From: Cyanoderma ruficeps
Lineage: Eukaryota; Chordata; Aves; Passeriformes; Timaliidae
DNA: 64,000 bases
Reading direction: 5' to 3'
Assembly (NCBI GenBank): GCA_008694505.1
Contig: VZDJ01000047.1
Location: 257,927 to 321,926, forward strand
The notes beneath the pieces are model-generated. The model was not told the DNA's origin, did no database searches, and saw only the letters and a list, made by a program, of their open reading frames with translations. Each line of letters starts with the position of its first letter. Within the stretch, counting starts at the first letter, position 1. This document shows, piece after piece, positions 38,613 through 52,795 of this stretch. The position numbers were made by a program, and so were the translations under genes.

Positions 38613-41600
38613 GAAACCCACCCCTCTGTAAATAAATAGGGGCAGTCAAGACACCTTGGGGTCGTCCTCTGATGTGATTTGCACCAGGGTAGACCTGGAG
38701 TAGCTCTGTGGAGTCAGTAAAGGCTAAAAGCAGAGCAGGCCCTGCAGGGGTGTTCCTAGCTTGAGGAGGGAATGTGGGTCCAGGACAGCCCAGGAATTCT
38801 TCAGGGGAGACCATGAACATCTTCATCAGTAGCACACCTTTCCTCCAGGGCTGTGCAGGTTGTCCAGACTCTTGACTTCAGCAACTGACTGAATACACCC
38901 TTGTGTTGCATTGCATGCTACTTCCTTCTGGAACTTTGGGAAATTTAGCAAAATGCTCACGTTCAGCAGTAATAAGTGTCCCTTTATAAATGATGCTGGG
39001 TATCTCAGAAGTATCTGTAATAGCCTGTGTAGAGCAGATCTGCCAAGGAAAGATTTCGTTTTTCAATTGAAACAAAATAGTGTAAATCAAATAGTCTCCA
39101 GTGGAAAGTGCTGACCCTGCTTTTAGCTGAAGTCACTTATACAATGTCTACTTTCAGATTTCTTTTTTTCCCCTCTTTCCCAGCTACAGGTATATTTTTT
39201 GTAGCTGTGAAGCTTTCACTGCTTTTCTCTGCATCAGTTTATGTTTTATTTTGCAATTCTTTTATGAATAGAGGCTGTGTGACATTAAAGACCGTAGACT
39301 CTTCTGTGAAATTTAACTCCTTGTGTCTCTTAGGTGCTTGCATGAATAGTGATAGTCTTGACTGAAGAACGTTGCACCTGTTTCTGGGTCATTCTAGAGA
39401 TAATTCAGGAACAGGTCTGTGGTAGAACAGGATCTTTTACAGAAGCATAAAGCTAACATTTAAATTTATTTTCATGTGTAGAAACACGCTGTTGTTTTCA
39501 GAGATAGGGAACCTATTGTGGGTAGTGATGCTGCTGACTCCTGCATCCTGGTCAGTTTCCAGCTTGGATCAGCATCAACATAAATCAGTTATTCTCCTGG
39601 ATGCTTTATTTAGATAAATTATCTGCACTTCCTGTCTTAAATTCTTACTGTGTTGTTCTGCAGTGCTAGCCCCTGTTTCGCAGAAGATGCCTGTGAGATT
39701 TGAGGCAATCTCTGCGTACGCTGGAGGATACAATTTGGTATTAAAGTATATTTTCCTTGCGGGCTTTTCTGCAAAGATTCTGTGCTTCCTTAGTACTGTG
39801 TCTGGAGATTCTCTGTGTTAATAAGAATTGTTTTGTTAATTGATTCCAGAATCTGCTGCTCTGGAATAGTCTGCCTTACTCAGGATCTCCACATTAATTT
39901 TAAAATGGCATCTTTCTGGACAAATTCTTTCTACTATGTTGTCTCTAAAACTGATTATATCAGCCCAGTCTATTTCTTGTATATGCTGAGTTGATTTCAG
40001 TTTACAGCAACATTCTCTATAGGGGGATTAAAATCAAAATTAATTGTGTTTTCAAGGAGCCTGGGTGAAGCTGTATGTGAGATATGAATCATTTCAGTTT
40101 CTCAGAAATTCACCTCTGTAACTGAATGTGTGTGGAGCAACATGAAAAAGTATCTGGAAACTCCAAAGAAAGAAGACTTCTTCTGCAAAATGGGTGTGAG
40201 GAGGGCACAAGTAGTTTGGCAGTCTCCCCTGCCATCCTGCCTGCCTCATTCCTGGATGAAAGAAGCTGTAGAAGTGTAGAGCATTAAGATCAAAACCTCC
40301 TGGATAATCAGGACTGTGACTTTGTTCTGCATGACAGAGAAGGGCCTGCGGTTCCTGCTGCTGCTGCCTTTTCCACAGAGCCTGCCAGCAAAAGGATCAA
40401 TTAGTGCCAACTGCAGGAGTGCAGCTCCCTACAAAGGCCTGTGTCCACTGAGAACTGTTCACTTGAGCTCTTGTTAGGAACTTCAGGTTAATAACGGGGC
40501 ATGCTGCTAGCTCCTCATTTACCTGAAACTGAGAGACTATTTTACCAGTTTAGCCATCCTCCTACCTAGTTTGGGTGTTTTTTTGTGACTGAGTCCAACT
40601 TTAAATCTCCAGGAGAAGTAGATCATGTTGTGCTGTGATGATTACAGTTACAGTGTGTAGAGATTTATTGGCAATATAGAATAAAAAGTAGTAACTTTAA
40701 AATATTGATGATCAAAGCAATAAAGATGTGCAGCTTGATAAATTCACCCATTCTTAAAAGCTGGCTTTTCTTTATGAATGTCCTGCAGACAGTTTTACTT
40801 TAACAGTAAAGTCAGGGCTTTCATTTTAGAACAGCCACAGCCTGCCTCATTTCTCAGAGGTGTAGAGGTTGTGAGGTTCCTCTGTTTGTCCATGGCGAGT
40901 GTTCTCATTTCAGAGAGGTTGGTGCCATTAATCTTTTTGCTGTTGGCAATTACGCTGAAAACATCCCACTGCAATGTTGGCTTAGTGTGCCTGGGTGTGC
41001 TGATTGTCATTAAACTAGCAATAAGCTTGTAAATTGGGTAATGCTACAAGTTGAAGATTGTTTTAATTGCCAGGATATAATTTTTACTGAGCAACAGGCT
41101 TTAAGACTGAAAAGCGTTTTTGGATGTAGATGGAACAATGTGACTTTTGAAGCTTGGTGCAGCAGCAGTTCCATTACCTGGGTGCACACACATGTGCTGT
41201 TGCTTCCTGCACAGGCTGTGTTCAGAAGGCTTGGGCCCTTCTGCAGAGCTCGTCTGATGGGCTTTCTTTGGAGCACTCACTCCGTGTGAAGGAGCTGAGC
41301 TGATGGCCTTGGCTCCCATTCTGCAGAAAAGAATTGCTGCAGTCCAATGGTGAATTGGGCTCTCTGCAGTGGTGGCTCATGGCACCACAAATCCTGCCTG
41401 GAAGCCAGGGAGTGCAGCCTTAGGTGCTTGGGAGAGCTGATCTTTCCTCTTGTTTCCCCTAGAGCACACTCCAGGTATCTTGTCATTCTTACGGTGAAAT
41501 GGGGTAGAAAACCTAGTAAGAATTCCTGGTGCTTAGGGGATTTTCCTGCAGGAACAGCAGGTATGTGCCTCAGCCCAGGGCTGGTGACCCACCAGCGTGC

Positions 41601-42100
41601 AGGGTGACATGCTGGGCAGCAGTGCTGCTGCAGTACTTGCCACAGCCCCACAAGGCTGCCAGGGAGAGACTCCCTACAACCACAGCAGCTGGATCTGTTT
41701 CACTTCAGGGCTTTGGAAGCTTTCTTTGGGATCTGTACTCCGCAGGGTTGTGGTTTTTCCCTTTAGTCAGCGGTCTCTATTCCTTTTTCCCTGCTCTCTG
41801 TTCTTGCTTTGCTTTTATGGATAGGAGGATAATTTTTTAAAAAGAGCTATTTCACTTTGCAGAGACAGTGAACAGGCCTGTGAATGGCGCCTTCTGTTCC
41901 CCGTCTGCCTGGGTTCACCTCACACCCATCAGCCTTGGCTTCAGTCTCACTCACATGGAGCTGTTTGTGGGCAACTTTCACACTGGAGTAGATAAAAACC
42001 CCAAGCTTGCTCACGTTTCCTTTGAAGTGACATTAGTGTAAGTCACTACCCAGGCTGGGTTTGCTGAGATCACTGGAGCTTTCTGTGAATCCAGTTTGGC

Positions 42101-42200
42101 TTTTGAGGTATTTACCAGTCCCTGAGATGGTGCGAGTTTCCTGCAAAGCTTTTTGAGGTATTTACCAGTCCCTGAGATGGTGTGAGTTTCCTGCAAAGCT
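42101..42200. repeat. 50-bp tandem duplication (two copies) in intron 2
   Basis: Two adjacent 50-bp units (42,101-42,150 and 42,151-42,200), each starting TTTTGAGGTATTTACC and ending CCTGCAAAGCT, differ at one base only (C at 42,133 against T at 42,183). Near identity implies a recent event or continuing homogenisation. Confidence 0.95.
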
Positions 42201-43028
42201 GGAGCTGCTGAAGCACTGGAGGCATCCTGGAGCTTTCAGTGGGGCCTCTATGTAAATACAGTAACTGTGTGAATGAAAAACCAGCGGTAAAATTCATCAG
42301 CATTTCTTTAGTTTCTTGAAGGCTGCCATGCCTCCTGCACTGATATGAGACTTCTGCAGCTCCCAGTGATGAACCCCCTGAAACAAATGACTGAGATTAG
42401 TATTATTTATAGATAACCACAGAGATCATTCATCCTTCTCAAGCTGTTTATTTTTGGGCAGCCCAGTGAAACTGATGAAATTGCCAGTTGTCTGAAATGC
42501 TGCTGCCAGTTGTTTGAATGAACGGTATTGATTATAGTTACAGGACTATTCATCTCATACTGGCACGCATACAATACATGGATTATAGAAATGTTGTCTC
42601 TGTTGACAGCTGGGTTATGAAATGATACACTGAATTATATGTCCTTGCAGGCAGCGTCTGCATTGACTTTTCTTACCCTAATTCAAAAGTATTAAAAGTT
42701 ACTTGAAGGAATTCAGAATGGAGCATCAGACTCTGAAAATTAATTAAAGTACCTTTGTTAGAAACCACCAGTTGACAAGTTTATATTGAAATGAGATGAC
42801 GCAGCAAAACTCCAATCAGTACTAACTGGTTTGAACAATCTTCTGCTGTGGAGGTGAAGATAAAAGAATAAAGGACTTAGAAGTTGCAGATAGAAAAGAG
42901 ACTATTTAAGTGGACTCTTGTTACCACAGTTTTGGTTTTAAATTTAAGAAAACTTTGAGACAAGCTCTGTTTGCAAGGCAGACAGGAGTAGTCTTCTGGC
43001 TTCAGAACAAATATCTTCATCTTTCTAA

Positions 43029-43043
43029 TTTTTTTTTTTTTTT
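43029..43043. repeat. Poly-T run in intron 2
   Basis: Fifteen T followed by ATTTTAAG. Simple homopolymer. Confidence 0.9.
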
Positions 43044-46000
43044 ATTTTAAGAAAATGCATTGATGCAGTGATTGTGTTTGTCTACAGTTACCCTCAAAAG
43101 TTTCCATTCTTCATTCTGTCGCTTACTTAATGGTGTGTATCCCAGTTCCCTGGGTCATTCCATCACAATGTCTTCTGCTGTGGGACTCACTGCAGGCAAG
43201 GTCAGCACATGGCCTGTGGAACAATCTGTTCCTCTAATTTGAATGAGTTAGAACCCTAAAAGTTGAAATAAAAGCCCCTCTCACATTTTAGAGGATGTGC
43301 TCTCTCTGTATGTTGCAGTATATTTCAAGGATTCATATTTTGAAAAAGTGTGGTCATTAAATGAAGATTAGATAGATTTTTAAGTAGTGTGCTTGAAAAT
43401 TGTCTTACTCTGTAGCCATGAGTGACTGAAAATAGATTTAATCCTCAGAGCATTTTTATTTTAGTTTTACTCATGCTTTCTTGTTTATATCTGAAATAAC
43501 ACCACTGCCTCCAGCTGCTGTCCTGAGAGCAGACTTTCCCTATATTACCTGACCTAATTGGAACAATGAACATAACTTCAGTAGTACACAGTGGTGACAG
43601 AACTAACTGTAGAATGCTAAGGTGTGTTTTAAATTGTGTTTGCAATTGTAGTCAATTTATTAAATAATTGCATTTAAAGTTTCATTCAATACCTAAGCCC
43701 GAGTCACTCCAGCTGGAGTGGATTGACTTATCATGCCTCATGGAAACAGATCTATGGCACCATGATTCTTAAAATGATATTTAGCAGTTTTTGGCAGTAC
43801 AGTGTTTACAGATTTGATATGAATTTGTCTGTTGTTCAGTTGCCAAAGGGTCATATTCTTCCTCAGCTTGCATTACTTCTGATAACTTTCAAGTGGAATA
43901 TTTTTTGCCGTAATTTCCGGTTTTTCACAGCATGAACGACTAATTTCCTGAATAGGGACATTTTTTTTCTCTTGTTCTTTCTTTCTTTTCCTTCATAGTC
44001 TGAGATTTATTTTTAATCTGTAAAATTTGTAACAGAGAAGAAGCTTCATTTGAGCATCTTCTGTCATTGGTTTTTCAGATCCTAGCAAGCCACTTTTTAT
44101 CTGTCTGCTTCCTTCTGCTTACTCTTCCTTTGTCTCGGCCTCTGCAGTGGAGCTGTTCTAATACCACCACTTTAATTGACGATGTTTTATTCTTAAATTC
44201 TTTCTCCAAAAATTTAATCTCCTCCTATGAGACAGGATATGCTCAGTCTCTGTGTAAGTGATGAGTTAGCAGAATAAATACCCTCCGTGTTCATGGGAGA
44301 GCAGACACCCCCATGCCCACACTGTCACAGAGAGACGGATGCTGTTGATAATTTGTGTGGTGCAGTGGCTGACAAGATACAGTAGCAAGGATAAAACACT
44401 AGCGACTGCACTTGGCAAAATTTAGTGGTCTCTTCAGCTGTGAATGGCTCTGCTTAATTGTTCCCCTGCTGAAATGATGCATCAGAGCAGCACAAACTGA
44501 GCAGTTGTGATGGCTGAACTTGCTCCTGCTGCTCATGAACCAGGCAGACTGCAAATGCAAACAGTGGGTGCTCCCCTTACCTCTAATTAAAGCATGGATG
44601 GGAGTTTGACTGTTCAGCTGCAGTGTCGAGTTACTCACAAAGCCAACCTGAGAGGGGATAAGCAGGTTTTTTGCTAGATACCTTTGCCTTTCTGGCTTCC
44701 TCGGCAGAAAGGACAGCTTGAGGGTGAAGAAATGTACAGTGATGAGTCTCTCCTTCTTTTCTTTTTCTTTTTTTAATTATGGAAGACTGTGGCATTTCTA
44801 CAGTTCACTTCAAGGAGGAAAATTTCCTGTGGATCCTAAGGAAGGGTGTCCTTCCCTAAGCAGAATTGCCTCATTCTTCTGTGGAGCTGCAGTATGGCTG
44901 CTGCTGTCCTGCTTGTGTTTTGAAGATAGGAGATCTGTTGTGGTGATAAAGATTACCTGTGATGGTTATCTGGGTTCTTGAGAAAAGAATGGCAGAGGAA
45001 GAAATAAGAAAGGGTGATAATGTCATTTGAGAGGTTGCTGTATAGGGCTTGTAGCTAAAACACCTCATTTATTATTCTTCAGTGTTCTGTGCTCTTGTCC
45101 ATAAGGGCATTAACACCTTGTTGAAGAACTTGGATGTTGAAACTGAGCATCCTAATGTCCCAACCTGCCTTTCAACAGTCTGCTCAGCTGTATAAGATGC
45201 TGGGTGGTATCTAATTCAGGCTGCAGCTTCGTTCTGTGTGAGTAGCAATGTCCATTGCAAGAGGCAATCTGTATAATCTGTTAGCTGTCACTTGGGGTGA
45301 GTTGTGTTGTCTTTCAGGAGAATGAGAACATGTGGGCTTTCTTAGCTTAAATAAGTGGTTATTTTTCAGATCTAGTTAATCACAAGCCCAAGTTTTTTAC
45401 CTGAACCATCCTTCCAGAGTCATCCATCCAGGTAGCTTATATCAAGGACACAGTTTTTAAAATTCTGTATTCAGCAGCATCTCTGTGTAATGCTGCTGTG
45501 ACCAGTACTGTTTCTTAATAAGCAACACTGTATTGCTCCATTCCTGAGGAGAGTCTCACAAAAATGAGTTAAGTTTTCCAGAGTGAGATTAGTTTCTCAC
45601 TTGCTCCCCCCTAGTCTCCCAAAACTGGTATTCAGAAATAAATCTTTTAGGAGAAGAATTTAATTATCTTGCATTTCCCACATCGTCGGCACTAATGAAC
45701 TGACTATGCTTTGGATTCTCATCCTCCTTTGGGAAGTTTGAATGGACTCTGTAGATAAAACTGCTGTTTTAGAGACTTGAGGATGTGGCTTGTCAGAAGG
45801 CTTCAGCTCTGTAGAGCATGATTGGTTTCACTTATTGGCTTGACCCAGGACTTTATTCTGCTTAGCTGAAGTCATGAAAATCCTAGATACTCAATTTATG
45901 TACATATGTTTGAACCATCCTTTTGGTAAAAGAAAGTATTTTTATTGTGACGTTTCCATGGTTTGCTTTATTTGCAGTAATACTCTCCCTTTTATGTTTT

Positions 46001-49000
46001 TATTCAACGTTAATTGTGTGATAGCAGGATATGTTTTGTTTGAGAATGGGTTTGGGTGTTGGGAAAGAGGAAGAATAGGACCAAGTATGTGAAGGGAAGC
46101 CACAATCTGGAAAAGGATCTGGAGCCAAGAGTTCAACTGCACTTCTTTCTAAGATGTGAAATGGCTTGAAAGTACTGACTTCCAGGGGATAACCTTGGTG
46201 TGTTTGCTGGTGCTGTCTAGAAGGATTTTCAATTACTGTACCATGGGTAGATTTTGTGGAAGGGAAAGGTTTTTTCCTAAAGAACAGAAATTAAATCATT
46301 TGGAACTGGTGTTTTGCCCATATATTCATGGCTACTAAATTATCCTGTTACTGTCAGTCTCTCTTTCTGTTCCTACAGTACCTCAACAAAGTAAGAGGAA
46401 AGATTCAGTGTAGTTTTGTTTTGATTCCTGCAGAGTGAAGAGGAGGCTCCTCTGGCTACCACTGAATCCTTGCATGACTCGATAATTTTGATGGAATTAA
46501 ATATTACTATCAAACATAGATTAAAACAATAAAATCCCAAAGGTTTTGTGCTTAAAGAGACAGGGTAAATTTATGAATTATATATATTATGTGTAAAATT
46601 ATTTCATGCTGTCCTTACTCATACCACCAGTCAACCAGAGGGGAAAAAACATTTCTTCTTTTTTTTTCCTCTCATTTTTGTAAGTGGCAGCAATTGCTGA
46701 CTTGTTACAGGATTACATTCCTGTGTGTTTGTTAGTCCCATCATTTGTCTTCTTTTTATTTATCCAATAACAAGAAAAGAGAAGAAACTGTATGTGGAAG
46801 TATACTGCTAAATCCATAAAAAAATTTGAGTAGTCCATGATTTTTCAATACATGGAGTTCATAATTTAGTGTGTCTGATAATGGTTTCTGTAGGTCTCAG
46901 GACTTTTTGAAATACTGAAATATACTGACAGTGCTTAAGTAAAACTGTCATAGCCTGTGTTTACATTTCTGGCTTGTGTTTGCAGACTTTTCATGGTATA
47001 GTGGGAAACTATAAAGGTCAGCAGCTGTATGTCCATACAGTAGTAACTGCAAGGTCCAGGACCATGATCCTAACCAGAAGGGGCACTGCAAGTGTATTAT
47101 TCTAATGAGAAAGATTAGAAACAAATCAGAATATTTTTAAATGTGTCACATTTACTTACAGCAGATCTAACAGTGAGTTTAGCCCCAGAGGCAAAGAATA
47201 GCACAATAGAGGGCCTTGAATACCTGCTTTTCTTTTCTAGGTGATATCTGTAGAACAGGAGGTAAGAAATATTGTCTGAGCTTCTTTGGGAGGCTTGGAA
47301 GAGCTGATGAATTCATCAATCCCTTTTATGCAGCTCTTCTGGAGGATTTAAATCTTCCTGTCTTCATCTTATTAAATTATTATGAGAAAGTCATTCTATT
47401 GTTATCAAATTCATTTTTCTTATGCAAGTTTCTGTGCTATTTTTGTTATAGAAAGGTATTGTCTCACTGATAACATTGCCAGTGGGAAGGAGGGCTTGGA
47501 CTGGCTCGTGCAAATGGAAAATACATGGAGAAAATCAGAGTACAAAGAAGTCTTCTGTGCCTATAGCTGACATTTCTTAGAAAATGAGGTCTCTTAAGCC
47601 TCCTAGTATAGTCTGGAGAGACACTTCACTTAGTCCATTAATCTATCTGAAAAGCTTTACTACTTGAGTTCAACAAATAAATCTATTCAAGACCAACAAA
47701 ATTTTCAAGTCCAGAAACAGTCTGTTGGTGGGACACTTTAAAGAGCTTGACCCTGTCAGGGAGTTGGTTTGAGAATCAGAGTAGGAAAATTCAGTAGCAG
47801 TGGCCCGACATGAACTCCTACAATGCATCAGTTCAATCCAATACAAGGGCACATTATCACAGCCCTTTCTGTTGTCTGCTGCTTAGGCACTATAGGATTA
47901 CATGAGATGCATTTGTGTGCGATGCAGAGAAAGAGGTTTCCTGGTTTGGAGCCTTTGTGATGAGCTGTCTTTTGCTGAACGATGTGAATGCTTCTCTTGA
48001 CTATTACACGGGTTCTAACAAGAGACAAATATTTTAAATTTTCTTTGAAATTGGCAGTGGAATTGTCAGGTTAAAATTCAGAATCATTAATCTGTAAAAC
48101 CTGGAAGGTATTGTGAGTTACTTTATAAGAAATTAGTAAAGCAGAAATTGAATAAGTTTTTATTTGGTAGGACATGGGTACATTTAAATTAAAGTAAGGC
48201 GTTATCTACAATCTCTTAACTGTAGTCACATATCAGTTCCTATTCTGTTGTGCATAGCAAGCTGATTTTTTAAAAGCTTTTTCTGAAAGGCAGCTGAAAA
48301 GTTAATGGAGTTCATTGAGTTCATGCAGTGGTTCCTCCCATGGCTGTGTCTGTACCTGCAGTGTCACCCAGAGCTGGCAGTGACTGTCCCCACTGTCGCC
48401 TCTCACCAAGATCCTTCCTGTCCTTAGCACAGTTCTGTTCCATGGCTGCACCTCCTGGAGCAGGTGGTGCTGAAACAAGGGACAGGCAGCGGTGGGGAGA
48501 GGCCTTCAGGGTGGGGATGGTCTTCTGGAAAGAGCTCATGCTGCAGCTCACTGCAGAGCCTGAGAGATGGTACAGCCCTCTGGGAAACTGCCTTAAGGCT
48601 GGGATATTTATTGCCCTCTGTCATCCCAAGTGCTGCAGTTGAGCTGTTTGGTAAATTGGATGTCAGACCTACTGTCCTGAACATACACACTGCCCTTCTG
48701 AGACTGTTTCCCCCAGCTCTGTACTGATTTGGGTGTTTCAGACAGTGGTGAGACTCATCTGCTTGTTCCTTGGCAGAAAAGATATCCCTAGATGGGATAA
48801 TTCCTAATGGTTTGTCAAAGACTGATTGAGAGTTGAAGTGTCTAGCTGAGGGAAGAATCCACAGTGCATTGCTCTTTAGAAATTCCTACTTACTTGCTGC
48901 CATAAGGATTAGCCTTCATGTTCCCAAAACCAGAAAAGGCTTGAAGAGTCTTGTAGCAACATTGTTTTGGACTTCCCCTGCTCCTTTTTTGGCCCTCAGC

Positions 49001-52000
49001 TCTGACTCAGCCTTGAGCTGCCACATGCCTCAGCCCCTGTCTGTCCATCAAAACACCGGAGCATGTTCATAAATTTGTGCACACAGCTTTGGGATGTAGG
49101 ACATTGAGTAAAGCTTTCTGTGCACACAGAGCAAGGTTAACTAAGCTGTGATTCTTCAGGTGTGTGTGTTGTAGAGAGAGTCAAGTCTGGCCCACACTGC
49201 CACTGTCTCGTGGCACACCCGGTGTTCTGGTGAGGACTTGTGGGGTCTCTTGATCCCAGAACCAGAGGGCCGCTAGTCTGGCCTTGCTATGGGGCAGCTC
49301 TTGTCTGTCAAGTGAAGGTGTGGGAAGAGCATCACTCATACTCCTGCAGACCACAGTCTCATGCTGTTGCTGATGATTAATGAGATTGTTCTCTGCTTAT
49401 GAATGTAGCAGCATCTCCTGGAGCACAAATTGCAGGTGCACCGTGTTAACATTTCACAATGCAGGTGGCTGAGAGCAGACTTTAAACCACTATTTAAAGC
49501 TATGACACTGTGTCCAAACCCTCTGAGATTAACAAACAGTTCCAAACTAGATCTGTCTCTCTTGGCCTCCCCCTCCCCCTCTGAAAGGGCAGCAATCAGT
49601 TAAGAATTAACATGTAGCAATGAGACTTTTCCTTCACAATCAGGCTTTTGCTGTACCATTTCCATCAATTTTGGCTTCCACATTATTCAGCTGTGCACCA
49701 GACAACTCTTTTGTTTTGTGCCAATTAACCCAGCTTGATAAATAGTGATTATGCATAATTTATAAAGAATAATATTCTTGTTGTTCCCTGTAAATAAGGC
49801 ACTGGCTTAGCTGAGGGTACTGGTCTGTGAATTACTGTCAGATGTGATCATGAAGGTCCAGGAGGCTGGTAGCAGGAAGAGCTCTAAGGGCTAATGCAGA
49901 CAGAAGTAATATCAACAAAAATAGATGGGAGGATGCTTTTGTAAGGGCAGTTGGGGTGTTGATGTGGCATTTCTGTAGTCTGCACTTGCAGTGTGAATAG
50001 GTCTCTCAGTTCTAGTCCAGCTTCTAGTCACTGAATTCCATGTGAACGTCTCCAGTGGTACTGGTGGGTGTTTTATTGGACCCCTAAGGAGCATCTTCAA
50101 ATAATTTCCCTGGCTGCTGAAGGCAGTTTTCACAGACATCCTGTTTCTGCTTCTGCATTAACTGATCTGCAGCCTCTCAGGCTGATAAGCAATGGAACAC
50201 AAGGGTGAGAATTGCACAGCCCCATGAACTTTGAGTAGAACAGGGGAGAAGATACAGAAATGTGAAATCCAATCCACTGGTCCAAGATGTACTTGGAGTG
50301 ATGGTGCTTTCTGGAATACCATTGCAGAGCCTCCAAGGTGTGAGGGACTGTTGCTTTGGGTAAACTGGGCTGTCTGTCAGCCAGCACCGTGCTCTGCAAA
50401 CACAGAGCCAACTGGAAACCCTCCAGAGCTGGAGGCTGCCTGCGCAGCTGCTGTTCTGGCGTTCACATCCCTGGTCTCCTTGGACAACCTTCATGGTGAC
50501 CTTCACCTCCTGGTGAATTTTACCCAGCTCAGGGCTTCAGTGTGTCGGCCACTCTGCCTCTTCCATCTCATCCTCTGTGATATATCCCCACAGGCCTATA
50601 AATGGCACCACCTCAGCACACTCAGCTCATCTTTCATCACGCTGCCAGAGCCTTGTTTTGATTTATTGCCTCTTACCACAGTGGCCCAGAATGAAGTCAA
50701 CTTCTGAAATCACTTAGGAAAGGATCTGCTGAACAAGCATACATTTAATAATATGCCTCTGCCTTTTTACTTCCTCCACACTGAGATGTTCCAGTGATAT
50801 AAGAATTCCCTTCAGAGTACTGGGGTGCTGGCGATGGCAGCTGCTGATTCGCAGCTCTGAGGCACAGCATTGCCTTCAGCTGCTGCTCCTTGATTCAACT
50901 GTGTTCTGCCTCACATCCTCAGCTACAAAATGCTGCCATTTTCTGATGGGGATGATATACTTTTTTCTTGATACCACAAAGCTCTGGCTTTCCCTTAGCC
51001 TGTTGTTTAAAGTATTGTTGAGATAGACCGTCTCTGAAGAAGGCAACAATAGTGAAGTGGGTTCTCCCTGGTCTGCCACATCTTGTCAAGTTCATACTAA
51101 AAACACTTTTTTGAACTTGTTTTTTTGTTCCAAGGCAGAGTGTTTAATGGCTTGTGGAACTCTTATTACTTTGGATATACTTACAGAAACATTTGTGTTG
51201 CTGTGTTTATTAGAATATGCATATTATTAGAATAATAATTCTGCTTGTAAATAAATGGCTACTAAATTTTCTAGTGTGTTATAACTGGAAAATTTTTTTT
51301 AAAGAACAGGGGTTTTCATACTTTCTTCCCACCAACATTTTTAGAAAAATTGCTTCAGAAAATAAGAGATGCAGTTACAATCCAAAGTGATCAGAGCAAG
51401 CAGGCATGACATATGATTTTAAATTACAGGCATTTCAAATGGTGCAACAGATGGAAACAAGTTATTTCACTTGAGTGAATGTTACATATTTGTGTTGCAT
51501 GCACACTGTCCGTGCTTTTGCAGAGATTAGTCACGAAGCAGGAGTTAGATATTGGATGTGAAGAACGCAAATGATCGTTGTTTGCTGTGAATATATTCAG
51601 ACTCTCCTGCAGAAAGCTTTGACAGGCCCTCTGGCTCCCTCTCAGGTGTTAGCTCATCTGCCATGGTTCATGGAGAAAGGAGCTGTGGTTATGTGTATAG
51701 GATTGGCTGAAGCTCTCAGCAAGGGCAGAGCTCAGTGAACTGCTTTACGTCCACTCATTAAGTCTCTCACACGCTCTGAACCTGAGGGAGGCCTGTGCCA
51801 TAAATCTTAAGCATCCAGGATGGTGGAACTGCAATGAGGAGCAGAGGGTTGGCATTGCACATACTGCTGCTGTTGGCAAGGCATTGATTATCCTGGAGTG
51901 GCTGAGCAGAAACATCTCTGTAGCAGATACCAGTGCCTTTCCATTTCTCTCCAGCAGTGAGTTTAACTGTATACCAAGAGAAGCCTCTTGTGCTTCTCCT

Positions 52001-52779
52001 GCAAGCGTCTGCTCTGGTGTCAAGATCTCCATAGACAGAAAGCAGAAGAGGTCACAAATAACAATAATCCACAGCATTTAAGTTTGACTTCTGCAGCAGT
52101 GTTACAGAGCCTTCTTTCTAAAAGCTCTTTGTTTAAAATTGCGTGGTATGTATTTAATGTCTTTCCTTTAAAAGAGATGCTGCTTGTGAGCAGCTTGTGA
52201 GGGTGGTGGGATCAGGATGAAAAGTGTTCTGTTAGCAGCAGAAGATCGTGAATTACCAGGATGGGTTAAGAATAGAAAGCTGGGCTGTGTCTGTGGTGCC
52301 TGGTTTGAGTGCTTGAACTCCATCTTGTAAAGAAACAAGCAGGAAAATGTAGTACTCTGATCAGCACCTACCTAAGTATAGTCCTTAAGTCCCTAACACG
52401 TTTTTTAAACCATCTTCCAAAAAAACCTCAGTTGATTTTTATGGCATATACATATCTTCTCTCACCTTTAATCCATTTTAAGTTTAAACCCCTATTTTAT
52501 TTCTTTCAAACTCCAATGGTTTATACTTCAAAATGAGTCATGATTATCTGACTCACAGCCTTCCAAAAGGAATGTTCTAATAGTACTCAGCATCAATGGT
52601 ATATTTGAAAAAAATCAGTGTAATAGGGATCCCAGATAAACAAAATCCTTTCATATTTTGGTCCTGAGAGGAGGCTGACACTTCCTGGAAACTGGCTGGA
52701 TTGACTCCTGGGTTTCTTCCACCATCAGAAATGTGTCATAATTACAGAGATGCCGAATGACAAGTGATTTTTATTTCTC

Positions 52780-52795
52780 TTTTTTTTTTTTTTTT
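52780..52795. repeat. Poly-T run (16 bp) in intron 2
   Basis: Sixteen T followed by AAAGAAAATCATG. Simple homopolymer. Confidence 0.9.

Noticed and set aside
48321..48727. Cluster of overlapping frames on both strands in a GC-richer patch of intron 2
   Set aside because: Openness in several frames at once suggests base composition rather than coding. No domain seen.
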